Assembly (NCBI GenBank): GCA_015654675.1
Contig: JAATGM010000032.1
Span: 62,001-126,000, forward strand
Origin: Planctomycetota bacterium
GTDB lineage: Bacteria; Planctomycetota; Phycisphaerae; UBA1845; UTPLA1
Reading direction: 5' to 3'
Length of the DNA: 64,000 nucleotides
Below the pieces are notes generated by a model. That model was not told where the DNA came from, ran no database searches, and was given only the letters and a program-made list of their open reading frames with translations. Shown here one piece after another: positions 25,283 to 33,934 of this stretch. The position numbers and the translations under genes are program-made. The stretch's first letter is position 1. Every line of letters begins with the position of its first letter.

Positions 25283-26251
25283 CGCGCAGGGTTATTCGCT
25301 CATGGGGTGGTTGCGCTCGGGAACCGCGGGGCGAATGGAAGATGCGAAGATGAGAATGCGGGGCCGGGTCGTGGAGTAAGAGCAGGAGTCGGATTGGGTT
25401 TACGAATATGAGTATGAGTAGGTGGGGTGGGTGGGGATGAGGGGCGGGGGATGGCCTGGTGTGCGGCAACCGGGGGGAGCAAGCTGTGGGATGCGTGCGA
25501 CTGGTTGAGTGGGGATATCGTCTCTATTCGGTGGTCACATGCCCGGCCGCGGACGGCCCTTCGACTGGCTCAGGGACCACCGGGTTTGCCCTGCTGCGCG
25601 ACGATCGGCGGGGCGCGGGGGTTTGGGTGCGGGGTCAGGCCGGCCGATTGGATGGAGCGGCCGGTGGTGGTGTCCGCCGGGGCGGCGGACGCTACGAGGT
25701 TGGCGGTGCGGGCTGCAGATCGCGCCGCCGGGGTGAGGGAGGCCTGATCGCCCTTTGGAGGGATCAGGGGTTGCCGCTTGATCGCCGGGAGCGGCAGGCC
25801 GCCAATGGCGTCGTCCGTCGGGACGACGGACGCTACGCGGGGAGCGTTCGAGAACCGCTTACTTGCGTGCGCGGCTCTGAATGGGCCGCCGGACGCACTG
25901 ATCGCGTTGCCATCCTTGGCGCGGCGATCGTGCGAGGCGTTAGCGACCGTGTTGTCTGGTAGTTCGCGTCGCTCCGGCGTTGTTCGGCTCAGCCAGGCGA
26001 AGGAAGCTCCGCCGGCGATTGCGAGCAGCAGTCTGAGGAGTGTGGCGGCTCGCGCGTCTCGATTGGGCTGCTGTTGTTCGGTCCATTTCATTGTCCGGCG
26101 GCTCCCGGCGATTACGGGGCTGCGGGTCTTTGTGTCGCGGGAAGGGCATCGGCGGGAGTTGCGCGAAGAGCGTAAGGAAAGTGCGCGAATAAAATGATTT
26201 TTTTCTCAAGGCGACGAGGCCTGCGCGGCAGGGTTGCTGCGCGGGTTTGTG
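25283..26251. other. Gene-poor stretch rich in hairpins
   Basis: No convincing gene except one weak minus-strand reading at 25570-26091. Hairpins: GTCCGCCG/CGGCGGAC (25672-25690), GTCCGTCG/CGACGGAC (25813-25831), TGCCGCT/AGCGGCA (25772-25796) and an imperfect CCTGAT/ATCAGG stem with CCCT/AGGG inside (25743-25768). The first two share a 3' GCTACG tag and look like a REP-type family. A TTCGACTGGCTCAGGG motif (25560-25575) resembles widespread short palindromic repeats. Confidence 0.5.
25570..26091 (-). CDS. Weakly supported hypothetical protein with one membrane segment
   Basis: 173 residues if real. Residues about 19-35 (LLRLLLAIAGGASFAWL) are hydrophobic and could be an anchor. The C-terminal half runs through the hairpin repeats and reads RVASVVPTDD and LVASAAPADTT, so part of it may be repeat translation. 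No family recognised; it could be spurious. Confidence 0.25.
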   Translation of the reverse strand: MKWTEQQQPNRDARAATLLRLLLAIAGGASFAWLSRTTPERRELPDNTVANASHDRRAKDGNAISASGGPFRAAHASKRFSNAPRVASVVPTDDAIGGLPLPAIKRQPLIPPKGDQASLTPAARSAARTANLVASAAPADTTTGRSIQSAGLTPHPNPRAPPIVAQQGKPGGP

Positions 26252-26965
26252 TTATCGGGGCGAAGACGACTCGGCGTCGGGTGTGATGCGCTGGACGCCC
26301 GGCAGTGCTGCCAACGGGGGGAGGAAGCCGCGATGGGGGCGGTGGTTCTGGCAGTATTGAATCTTTGCGGAGGCGCGGCCGGCGTCTTCGGGGGAGAATT
26401 GGACGCGGGAGTCGGGGACCTGGTGGGTGTCGAGGATTCCCTGGATGAGGGCGCGGGTGCGGCCTTCGTGGGATTCGAAGTCGACGCGGACGAAATGCCA
26501 GTCGCAGGGGCCGTAGAGCCAGGACTCGAGGCGGCGCTCGACGATGAGGGTGACGAGGATGAGGGCGGTCAAGATGACGCCGGCGGCTACGTAGCCGGCA
26601 CCGATCATGACGCCGATGGCGGCGATGGCCCAGATGGCCGCGCCGGTGGTGACTCCGATGATGAGGCCGCGGTCGTGGATGATGGCGCCGGCGCCGAGGA
26701 AGCCGATTCCAGAGACAACCTGGGCGGCGACGCGGCTTTTGTCGGCGGCGGAGGTGGAGAGGAGGATGCCGGCCTGGGTGAAGATGGCGGAGCCAAGGCA
26801 GACGAGGACGAGGGTGCGGAGGCCGGCGGGCTTTTCGCGTTTTTCGCGTTCGATGCCGACGGCGGCACCGCAGAGGATGGCGGCGATGGAGGTGATGAAG
26901 CCCATGACGGGCGGCGAGGCGGCTTGATTGATGTCGCCGAACCAGAATGAGAATGAGGCGAGCAC
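26252..26965 (-). CDS. MgtC/SapB family membrane protein
   Basis: Inner-membrane protein of 237 residues from GTG 26965, which has GGAG 9 nt upstream; a longer reading to 27019 has no support. The first two-thirds are hydrophobic with MgtC family signatures: LCGAAVGIEREKREKPAGLR, SGIGFLGAGAIIHD, GVTTGAAIWAIAAIG. A cytoplasmic C-terminal domain (CDWHFVRVDFESHEGRTRAL) follows. MgtC-type proteins relate to magnesium limitation and ATPase control, but the function of this member is unproven. The 100-bp gap to the radical SAM gene is a divergent pair. Confidence 0.85.
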   Translation of the reverse strand: MLASFSFWFGDINQAASPPVMGFITSIAAILCGAAVGIEREKREKPAGLRTLVLVCLGSAIFTQAGILLSTSAADKSRVAAQVVSGIGFLGAGAIIHDRGLIIGVTTGAAIWAIAAIGVMIGAGYVAAGVILTALILVTLIVERRLESWLYGPCDWHFVRVDFESHEGRTRALIQGILDTHQVPDSRVQFSPEDAGRASAKIQYCQNHRPHRGFLPPLAALPGVQRITPDAESSSPR

Positions 26966-27066
26966 GTGGGGCTCCGGGGTCTTGAGGGCTGAGTCTAGCG
27001 TCGGCGGACGGCGGGGCAATCGTCGGCGGGTGTTTCGCGAAGGGCTGCGGTAAGCTCATCGGCGAC

Positions 27067-28188
27067 ATGGCACTGCTGGCTGATCTGGGTCGATTCATTC
27101 TGAACTCGCGGCTGCCGGATGCATTCAGCACGTTGACGCTGTTTGTCACGAGCAAGTGCGACGCGCAGTGCGGGACCTGCTTCTATTGGCGGAGCTTGAA
27201 TACGGCGGGCGATCTGACGCTGGACGAGCTGACGCGGCTGAGCAAGACGGCGCCGCGGTTTGACAGCTTGTGGCTTTCGGGCGGCGAGCCGCTATTGCGG
27301 AAAGACCTGACGGATGTGGTACGGGTGTTTGTCGGGCAGAACGACGTGCGGATGGTGAATCTGCCGACCAACGGGATGCACGCGGATCGGGCGGGGCCGA
27401 TGATCGATGCGCTGCTTGGGGAATTCCCACGGCTGTTGATGTGGCAGAATGTTTCGCTGGATGGGCCGGAGCAAACGCATGACCGGCTGCGCGGGGTGAA
27501 GCACAACTTTCGGCGGGCGGTGGAGGGGATTGCGCGGTTGCAGCCGCAGCGCGAACGCTGGGGCGGGCGGTTCCGGCTGAACGCGAATACCGTGATTTGT
27601 CGCGACAATGTGGACGAGGTTTTGGGGCTGGCGACGTTTGCGCGGGACGAGATGGGGCTGGATGGGCACTTTTTTCAGATTATCAGGGGGACGGCGATGG
27701 ATGAGGGGTTGCTGGAAGTGCCGGTGGAGCGGCTGCGGCCGGTGTATCGGGGGATCAACGGTATACAGGACTACTATGCGCGGCGGTTCGTGAAGACGGG
27801 ATCGGGGTTGAAGGGGGCGTTCGGGCGGATGGCGTATCTGGGGGCACTGACGTTTCAGAACCGGGTGCAGCTGGCGAACGTGGAGGATGGGCGGGCGTGG
27901 CCGATGGAGTGCACTTCGGGGCGGACGAGTCTGGTGATTGATCACAACGGGGATGTGCGGGCTTGCGAACTGCGCGAGCCGATTGGGAACGTGCGGGAGT
28001 TTGGGTGCGACTTCGGGCGGATGTGGGAGACGGCGGCGCGGCGGGCTGAGGTGGAGGCGGTGCGGCGCGAGAAGTGTTTTTGCACGCATATCTGCGGGAT
28101 ACAGGATTCGTTGCGGCATAGTGCGCGGGCGATGTTTTATGAAATCCCGAAGGCGTTTCTGACGCGGCCGCGTTCTGTCGCGATGTAG
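27067..28188 (+). CDS. Radical SAM enzyme with SPASM-like C-terminus
   Basis: 373 residues. The 4Fe-4S site is TSKCDAQCGTC (Cys31, Cys35, Cys38), the SAM site SLWLSGGEPLLRKDL is typical, and the C-terminal region has CTSGRTSLVIDHNGDVRACEL and CFCTHIC cysteines like a SPASM extension that binds a second cluster. Such proteins modify peptides or small molecules, but no precursor peptide gene is adjacent. A DUF1571-like lipoprotein follows after 25 bp. The coding strand is strongly G-rich. Confidence 0.87.
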   Translation: MALLADLGRFILNSRLPDAFSTLTLFVTSKCDAQCGTCFYWRSLNTAGDLTLDELTRLSKTAPRFDSLWLSGGEPLLRKDLTDVVRVFVGQNDVRMVNLPTNGMHADRAGPMIDALLGEFPRLLMWQNVSLDGPEQTHDRLRGVKHNFRRAVEGIARLQPQRERWGGRFRLNANTVICRDNVDEVLGLATFARDEMGLDGHFFQIIRGTAMDEGLLEVPVERLRPVYRGINGIQDYYARRFVKTGSGLKGAFGRMAYLGALTFQNRVQLANVEDGRAWPMECTSGRTSLVIDHNGDVRACELREPIGNVREFGCDFGRMWETAARRAEVEAVRREKCFCTHICGIQDSLRHSARAMFYEIPKAFLTRPRSVAM

Positions 28189-28213
28189 CGATCGGTCGAA
28201 TAGTATTCGCGGC

Positions 28214-29143
28214 ATGACTACACGAAATGCGGCATGGGTGATTGCAGCCGGCATCGGTGTGTGCGCGGCGATGGTGGGTGGTTGCGCGGAAAACAAAGAA
28301 GCCGTGGTGACCGAGAAGCCGCGGCCGGTTGAAAAGCCGGTGACGGCGGAGGTGACGCGGAGTGTGCCGGTGGCGCCGGTACCGGTGACGTCGGCGCCGG
28401 TCGGCGGGGCGGCGGCGGGGATGATGGCCGAGGAGCGAATGCGGGCCGATCCGGTCGCATATCTGCGGACGGTGGCGGGGAAGGCGAGCGGGATTCAGCA
28501 GTATCGCGTGACGTTCTATCGGCAGGAGCGGTTGGGCGTGGTGCCGACGCTTCGCAAGATGGAGAAGATCGCAGCATCGTTCAGGGCCGAGCCGTTCAGC
28601 GTGTATTTCAAGTGGGAGGACGCCGACTCGGAGTACGATCAGGCGGCGTTCATCCTCGGGCAGGACGACGACAAAGTCGTGCTGCTACCGCGGAAGGGAT
28701 TGCTGGGCGGGCCGGGCACGCCGGGCAAGTTTGACCCGCAAGCGGGGGTGACCTTCGGGAAGGCGCGGAATCCGATCACGGACTTTGGCGTGGGGCGGAT
28801 GATGGAACGCACGCTGAAGCGGATCGACGCGGCCAAGGCGGACGGCGGGACGGTGGAGTATCGCGGTGTGCAGGAGACGGGGCAGAGCAAGCGGCCGGCG
28901 CATCAGTTCGCGATGACGTTTCCGAAGTCGGACCCGTATCCGAACAAGTCGATGGATTTGTTCATCGACACGCAGACGGAACTGCCGCTGGGGGTGTACA
29001 TGCGGCTGCCGAACGGGAAGCTTGACGCGATGTATCTGTATGAAAACCTCGATACTGGCGTGTCGCTGACGGCGGCCGACTTTGAGATCGCTCCGCCGGC
29101 CAAGCCGCCGGGCAAATCCGCGAAGAAGAAGGGCGAGAGTTAA
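28214..29143 (+). CDS. DUF1571-type lipoprotein
   Basis: 309 residues. The N-terminal helix ends GGC at Cys24, a lipobox, followed by a proline- and valine-rich linker. The domain from about 80 on reads YLRTVAGKASGIQQYRVTFY, RAEPFSVYFKWEDADSEYDQ, and MRLPNGKLDAMYLYENLD, the pattern of DUF1571 proteins seen in planctomycetes; function unknown. The C-terminal tail is lysine-rich. Its stop overlaps the stop of the FHA gene on the other strand by 4 bp. The hint that it belongs with the radical SAM gene is proximity only. Confidence 0.7.
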   Translation: MTTRNAAWVIAAGIGVCAAMVGGCAENKEAVVTEKPRPVEKPVTAEVTRSVPVAPVPVTSAPVGGAAAGMMAEERMRADPVAYLRTVAGKASGIQQYRVTFYRQERLGVVPTLRKMEKIAASFRAEPFSVYFKWEDADSEYDQAAFILGQDDDKVVLLPRKGLLGGPGTPGKFDPQAGVTFGKARNPITDFGVGRMMERTLKRIDAAKADGGTVEYRGVQETGQSKRPAHQFAMTFPKSDPYPNKSMDLFIDTQTELPLGVYMRLPNGKLDAMYLYENLDTGVSLTAADFEIAPPAKPPGKSAKKKGES

Positions 29144-29832
29144 CGTCCGCGGAATAGCAAGTAGAGCACGACGCCGGTGAGCACGAGCGCGCCGAGCCAG
29201 ATCAGGGCGCGGATGAATCCAGCGGCGCCCTTGCCGGGGCCGTCACGCCGGGGCGGCGAATGATCGGGCAATGCGGAGGGGAGCGGCGGCTCGCCGGTTT
29301 TGGGGACGGCCGGGAGGCCGACGACGGTTTGCTGGCGAGCGTCGGCGGAGGGGATGGCGGGCTGGCGGGCTGCGCCGGGCGGGTGGGCGGTGGCGACGGT
29401 GTCGTTGGATTGGGCCGGTTCGTAGGCGACCGAAACGCGGATGAGGAAATCTCCGATGCCGAGGCCGGCGTGATTTTCGAGGCGGGCTTCGCGGATTTTC
29501 ATTCCGTTCACGAAGGTTCCGTTGCCACTGTTTTCGTCGCGCGCGATCCATTCGCCGTCTTTCCAGAGAACGGTGGTGTGATGGCGCGAGACCTTTGCGC
29601 CCGGCAGCACGAGTTGGTTGTCGTCGGCGCGGCCGATGCGGATTTCGTCGGGCGGGGCGAGCGGGAGTTTGGTCCCGACGAGCGGAACGCCCCACTCGAC
29701 GGTGAGAGTTCCGGTGCCGATGGGAACGGGGAAGATGGTTTTGCAATCGCGGCACTGGGCAGCCTGCCCGATGGCGGCGCGCGAGACGTCGGCCATTTTC
29801 CTGCATGCGGGACAGCGGACCGTGATGGGCAT
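29140..29832 (-). CDS. FHA domain protein with MJ0042-type zinc ribbon and C-terminal membrane helix
   Basis: 230 residues. A zinc ribbon (VRCPACRKMADVS, AAQCRDCKTIFPV; four Cys) is followed by an FHA phosphothreonine-binding domain (about 60-140) with GRADDNQLVLPGAKVSRHH and GNGTFVNGM, then a linker and a C-terminal hydrophobic segment LIWLGALVLTGVVLYLLF. The zinc ribbon-FHA combination is common in planctomycetes. It probably recruits phosphorylated partners at the membrane. Start ATG 29832 is clear; partners are not visible in the window. Confidence 0.85.
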   Translation of the reverse strand: MPITVRCPACRKMADVSRAAIGQAAQCRDCKTIFPVPIGTGTLTVEWGVPLVGTKLPLAPPDEIRIGRADDNQLVLPGAKVSRHHTTVLWKDGEWIARDENSGNGTFVNGMKIREARLENHAGLGIGDFLIRVSVAYEPAQSNDTVATAHPPGAARQPAIPSADARQQTVVGLPAVPKTGEPPLPSALPDHSPPRRDGPGKGAAGFIRALIWLGALVLTGVVLYLLFRGR

Positions 29833-29957
29833 GGTTGTGCTTTCGGGCCAGGCCTTGTCGGGCGGAAGTTTACCCGAATGTGGGCGGCCGGCGCGGGTTG
29901 GAGGGGGCAGACGCGGGACTTATCATTCCCTGGATGGCGGGGGTGAGGAGAGCTGGC

Positions 29958-30383
29958 ATGCGCACGATGCTTGGTTTTGTGACATTGTCGATGCTGCTGG
30001 TGGTGTCGAGCTGCGATCCGTCGGATGTTGAGAAGGCCAAGAACAAGGCACGCGAGGCGACCAGCCAGGCGGCCGAGCACGTGAAGAATGACGTGAGGCC
30101 GGTCGTGGAGAAGGCGATGGCGACGGCCACCCAGGCGGTCTCAGCGGCGCGGCCGTATATCGCGGGGGCCAAGGCGCTGACGACACAGGCGGTGGAAGAG
30201 GCGAAGCCGATGCTGCGCGAGGCGGGAACGGCAGCGGCGCGGGCGGCACAGCGCGTGAAGGTGGCGGCGACGCAGGTGGCGGGCGACGCGAAGGTCGCGG
30301 CGACACAGGCGGCAGGGGCGATTCGCGACGCGGCGAAGGAGGGGGCGGAAAAGGTCAAAGAGGAATACCAGAAAAGCGAATGA
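29958..30383 (+). CDS. Small LEA-like lipoprotein
   Basis: 141 residues from the ATG at 29958, which has GGAG 9 nt upstream (a longer reading to 29835 is unlikely). The signal peptide ends LLVVSSC, then the chain is a long amphipathic helix of repeated AT/AK units (KAREATSQAAEHVK, AATQVAGDAKVAATQ) like late-embryogenesis-abundant proteins. Probable periplasmic protector or membrane-associated coil; function unknown. A perfect 13-bp hairpin overlaps its stop. Confidence 0.6.
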   Translation: MRTMLGFVTLSMLLVVSSCDPSDVEKAKNKAREATSQAAEHVKNDVRPVVEKAMATATQAVSAARPYIAGAKALTTQAVEEAKPMLREAGTAAARAAQRVKVAATQVAGDAKVAATQAAGAIRDAAKEGAEKVKEEYQKSE

Positions 30384-30411
30384 GCGCGACGCTGGGCATC
30401 GCGCTCATTCG
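30377..30411. terminator. Bidirectional hairpin between convergent genes
   Basis: CGAATGAGCGCGA (30377-30389) and TCGCGCTCATTCG (30399-30411) form a perfect 13-bp stem with a 9-nt loop. It contains the stop codon of the LEA-like gene and lies 36 bp beyond the stop of the KAS III-like gene. No T run follows on either side. Confidence 0.6.
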
Positions 30412-30447
30412 ATCGATTACTACCTGAACTCTCCCGGGGGCGGTTGC

Positions 30448-31566
30448 TTACCAGCGGACCGCAAAACCGCCGGTCATCCATTTACTGGATTCGACGGCGT
30501 GGACACAGACGAGTTCGCCGGTCTTGATTTCACCGCCGCGAACCATCGAGTCGAGTTGGACGAGCGTGGCCGCGCCGCCGGTATAGCCGAGCTTGGCGGA
30601 GCGGAACTGGATGCGTTCGCGCGTTGTGCCAAGCTTGTCCAAGAAGGCGGGGATGTGCTCGTCGTAGAGCTGGCGCGTCGGGATCGAGACGATGAAGTGC
30701 TCGACGGTCGACGGGTCGATGCTCAGTTTCTTGGTGATCTTGAGCAGACCTTCCAGCAGCAATGGGGCCGCATTCTCGCTGACAGCGGTGAAGTCCTGCC
30801 AGAGATGGTGCTTGCCCTCGGCATAGAGCTCGGGGATCTGGCGTGAGGCCAGGGTCAGGTCGTTGACCGCACCGCCGGCGACCATGCCGGCGCGTCGGCC
30901 CGCGCCGACGGATTCGACGAAGGTGTCGATGATCTCGTGGCCGCCCTGAACGCCTTTGGGTCCGGCCTTGAGGACGAGGGCGCCGGCGCCGTCGGCGAGA
31001 ATCCAACGGAGGGCGGCGTTGACCTTGTCCATTTTTTCCTGGTTGAAGTAGCAGCTGCGCAGATAGACGCTCGAAAGCTGACTGTAGCAGATGAGCGCGG
31101 TCTGGTAGCGGCCGGAGCGCAGGGCGTCGAAGGCGGTCTGAACAGCCTTGCCGACACCGCTGCAGTTGGAGTGGATCTCCATTTCAGCGCACTGCTGAAT
31201 GCCGAGGCGCTCCTGAAGCAGGGCGCTGGTCGGCGGAGTGGACTGGTCGTAGGACGGGCAGGCGATGATCAGCATCTCGACCTGCTCGGGCTGGACGCCG
31301 GCGGCCTCGAGGGCGGCGCGGCAGGCCGGCTCGGCCAATCCGGCGAAGGTGTGGGTCAGGTCGCCCGTTTCGGGGTCGACGGCAAAGTATCTTGATTCGA
31401 CGCCGCTTCTTTCAAGGAAGCGTGGTCCGAGCGTCTCCAGGAAGCTCTTGACGCGCGGTGGCGCGTTATCGAGCCGCCCGAGGATAGACTCGAGTCGATC
31501 GTTGGTTATAGGTTTTCCAGGAAGAAAACTTCCAGTGCCTGCAATGTATACCGAACGCAAATCCAT
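30448..31566 (-). CDS. Beta-ketoacyl-ACP synthase III-like protein (diverged triad)
   Basis: 372 residues from ATG 31566; a longer frame to 31710 has no support. The thiolase-fold signature is VYIAGTGSFLPG at the N-terminus, MLIIACPSYDQSTPPTSALL and a nucleophile Cys135 in IHSNCSGVGKA. In the region where FabH has His and Asn (about 294 and 328) this protein reads VSIPTRQL and LGYTGGAAT, so both residues appear replaced. Thus acyl-ACP condensation by the classical mechanism is doubtful; it may be an acyltransferase or a chain-starter enzyme. Neighbouring genes do not indicate a pathway. Confidence 0.68.
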   Translation of the reverse strand: MDLRSVYIAGTGSFLPGKPITNDRLESILGRLDNAPPRVKSFLETLGPRFLERSGVESRYFAVDPETGDLTHTFAGLAEPACRAALEAAGVQPEQVEMLIIACPSYDQSTPPTSALLQERLGIQQCAEMEIHSNCSGVGKAVQTAFDALRSGRYQTALICYSQLSSVYLRSCYFNQEKMDKVNAALRWILADGAGALVLKAGPKGVQGGHEIIDTFVESVGAGRRAGMVAGGAVNDLTLASRQIPELYAEGKHHLWQDFTAVSENAAPLLLEGLLKITKKLSIDPSTVEHFIVSIPTRQLYDEHIPAFLDKLGTTRERIQFRSAKLGYTGGAATLVQLDSMVRGGEIKTGELVCVHAVESSKWMTGGFAVRW

Positions 31567-31831
31567 GCGAAAAGCCCCTTTCAGTTCTACTGGTTCAAGT
31601 GGTAACCGAGACGCGTCGGCGTGCGGGCTCCCGCGTCCGAACCAGAAAGGGGCAACTTGCGTGCCGCGACTCGGGGAATCGTTCCCCAAGTCAAAAACGC
31701 AGGTTTTCACAAGGGCTGGCTAATAGTACCCAGTTTTCACTCCCCACTCCGCACCCAAAGGGCTTGGGTGCGCAGGGGGTTTCGGCGCGACTTATGGAGA
31801 TTGGCGATCCGAATTCGAAAAGATTCGGCGA

Positions 31832-33769
31832 CTAGTTGTCGTCCGAATCGTCGCTCTCATTGATGTCGCGCTTGTGCTTGATGCGCTTCTTCTCAGCGAC
31901 GCGTTTCTGCGGCTGAGCAAATTGCGCGGTCATGTTCGCGAGTGGACCGACTTTTTGAATGATGCTGTTGAGATCGGGCAGACCCGTGAGCCCGATACGG
32001 AACGAAAACTCGGAGGGACCTTCACCGACGCCAACCCAGAAGACAGTTTCCTTGAGCGCATCGGCGGCGAGATTGAGAGGCATGCGTGCGGACATGTCAG
32101 CCTCATTCGCCGCCATGGCGGCGCAGCGCCCGCCGTGCGCGATAACAATGAACGATGCATCTTTCGGCGTGTTCTTGAGGGCCGATTGCATGACGGCGTC
32201 GGACTCGATGGTCTTCTTGGACTTATGGGCCTGGAGCGCGCGGCGTAGCGCGCTCTTCGTGGTGGTCAACACGAGACAATCGTCGGCCTCAGCCATGAAT
32301 ACCTTTATGCCTTCGGGCATTGTGTACGAGCGGGCTGACGTGCCCTGCACGTCGATCGTCTCGGCGCCGGCCGATTCGTTGCGCATCCGCGCGGGAATGG
32401 CGAGGATTCGATCCCAGAGAGCGGCCGAGCGAGCGACGTCGTTCGACGCGATGACGAGGCCGGCGTCGGGGACGGACGTATTCGAATTGATGGTGTCCTT
32501 GCCGCGGCGCACGGACGACTTGTAGGTCGTTCCACCACCCGGAAGCGCGAATGCGGTGGCTTCCTGCATGTTGCCAAAGATTTCGCGCAGGATGTCGAGA
32601 CCTGAGACGCGCGTGGAATCGCGGAGTTGCTCGTCGTTCTTGCGCTGGGCGAGGCCAGTCGGCGGATTGAGGCCCAGGCCGGCAAAGCCGACTGCGTCTC
32701 CCGGGACGAAGCCGAAGGTGCGGCGCGTCATCGAGGGCATGCGGATCAGGTCGTAGACGAGATTGCGATGATCGTCGGCGAGGCGGATGGTGAGCTCGGC
32801 GGCGATCCGGCGGTCGTGAACGCCGAACGAGAAGCAACCCCAGCGAAGCTTCTCAAAGTCCACGAAGGCGTCGGCCTCGGCATATTCGGTCCGATCGTGT
32901 TCGGAGCGGAGATGAAGGGCCTTGAACTGCTTGAGCATGGCGGGGGCGTCGGCGAAGGCGAAGAGCATGGAGCCGGCGCGTCGGATGTTGATTTCCTTCA
33001 GATCATCGCGCGAGGCGAGTGAATCCTTTTCCCTTCCTTCCAATCGAGCGACAGCGCCTTCGACGAGGCCGCGCGTGCTGCCGACGATGAGCAGTGAGTC
33101 GGTCAGGACGCCGATGCCCTTATCTTCCCATTTGAAAGTAGGCAGGCCGGCGATTTTCTTCGTGGTGGGGGCGAACTGGACGGCGGTTTCGAGGAGCCCC
33201 TTGAGCAGGGCTGCGTTGCCGTGATGAACGATCGCGACGCCATCGGGATGGTGCGGGGATTTCATGTCGGTGATGGCGACGGCCAGACCGCCGAAGCTGC
33301 TGAGCGCGTCGACCAAAGCGGGACTCAGGGTAATTTCCTTGGGGATGTTGAAGGGCAGATTCGATTCGGTGTCGGGGCGGCCGGCCAGAACGGCGCGGAT
33401 GTCGCGGCCGGCGAGACCGAGCGATTCGGCCAGTTCGGCGGCGAGGGCGAGGGGCTTGCGGACCTCGAAGTATGCCATGACGTCGGGCGGGACGAGGGAA
33501 GCCATGTTGTCGGCGGCGAGTTCGTCGCGGCAGCGTCCGGCGTGACGGCGGGCTTCGTCGCGGATGGGCTCGGGAGTCGAATCGTCGGCGGCGAGCTTGT
33601 CGAAAATGGCGCGGGCGGCGGCATAGTCGCGCTGGTTGTTTTCGAGGTAGCAGGCCTTGTAGAGGTCGGCGGACGGGTCGGCGGCTGATTCGGCCGAGGC
33701 CAGCCGGGCGATGCTGACGAGGATGGAAATGACGGCGGGGGCGATGATGCGGCTGAAGACCGGCGGCAT
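31832..33769 (-). CDS. Secreted DUF3352-like protein with acidic C-terminal tail
   Basis: 645 residues from ATG 33769 with AAGGAG 8 nt upstream. A signal peptide (ISILVSIARLASA) is followed by a TPR-like stretch (YLENNQRDYAAARAIFDKL) and a long domain of repeated beta-alpha units, for example MAYFEVRKPLALAAELAESL and DSLLIVGSTRGLVEGAVARL, similar to DUF3352-type proteins of planctomycetes. The last residues are basic then acidic (KKRIKHKRDINESDDSD). Function unknown; probably extracytoplasmic. Confidence 0.65.
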   Translation of the reverse strand: MPPVFSRIIAPAVISILVSIARLASAESAADPSADLYKACYLENNQRDYAAARAIFDKLAADDSTPEPIRDEARRHAGRCRDELAADNMASLVPPDVMAYFEVRKPLALAAELAESLGLAGRDIRAVLAGRPDTESNLPFNIPKEITLSPALVDALSSFGGLAVAITDMKSPHHPDGVAIVHHGNAALLKGLLETAVQFAPTTKKIAGLPTFKWEDKGIGVLTDSLLIVGSTRGLVEGAVARLEGREKDSLASRDDLKEINIRRAGSMLFAFADAPAMLKQFKALHLRSEHDRTEYAEADAFVDFEKLRWGCFSFGVHDRRIAAELTIRLADDHRNLVYDLIRMPSMTRRTFGFVPGDAVGFAGLGLNPPTGLAQRKNDEQLRDSTRVSGLDILREIFGNMQEATAFALPGGGTTYKSSVRRGKDTINSNTSVPDAGLVIASNDVARSAALWDRILAIPARMRNESAGAETIDVQGTSARSYTMPEGIKVFMAEADDCLVLTTTKSALRRALQAHKSKKTIESDAVMQSALKNTPKDASFIVIAHGGRCAAMAANEADMSARMPLNLAADALKETVFWVGVGEGPSEFSFRIGLTGLPDLNSIIQKVGPLANMTAQFAQPQKRVAEKKRIKHKRDINESDDSDDN

Positions 33770-33934
33770 GGGAGACTCCTTCTCGGTTGGGGCTCGGATT
33801 TGTGGGCGGAGGCCGGAGGGACTCCGCCGGAGGGTATTGTGGGCTGAGGGCGGAGTATTTTGAAAGGGGAGCAAGGGCTTGCTGGAACTAGTTTCCGGAG
33901 TGATCGGCCCGGGACTAATCTGTATCATGAGTGC

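Noticed and set aside
26112-27155. Minus-strand reading of 347 residues across mgtC
   Set aside because: Extreme Arg/His/Pro content; MgtC frame is supported by motif and start.
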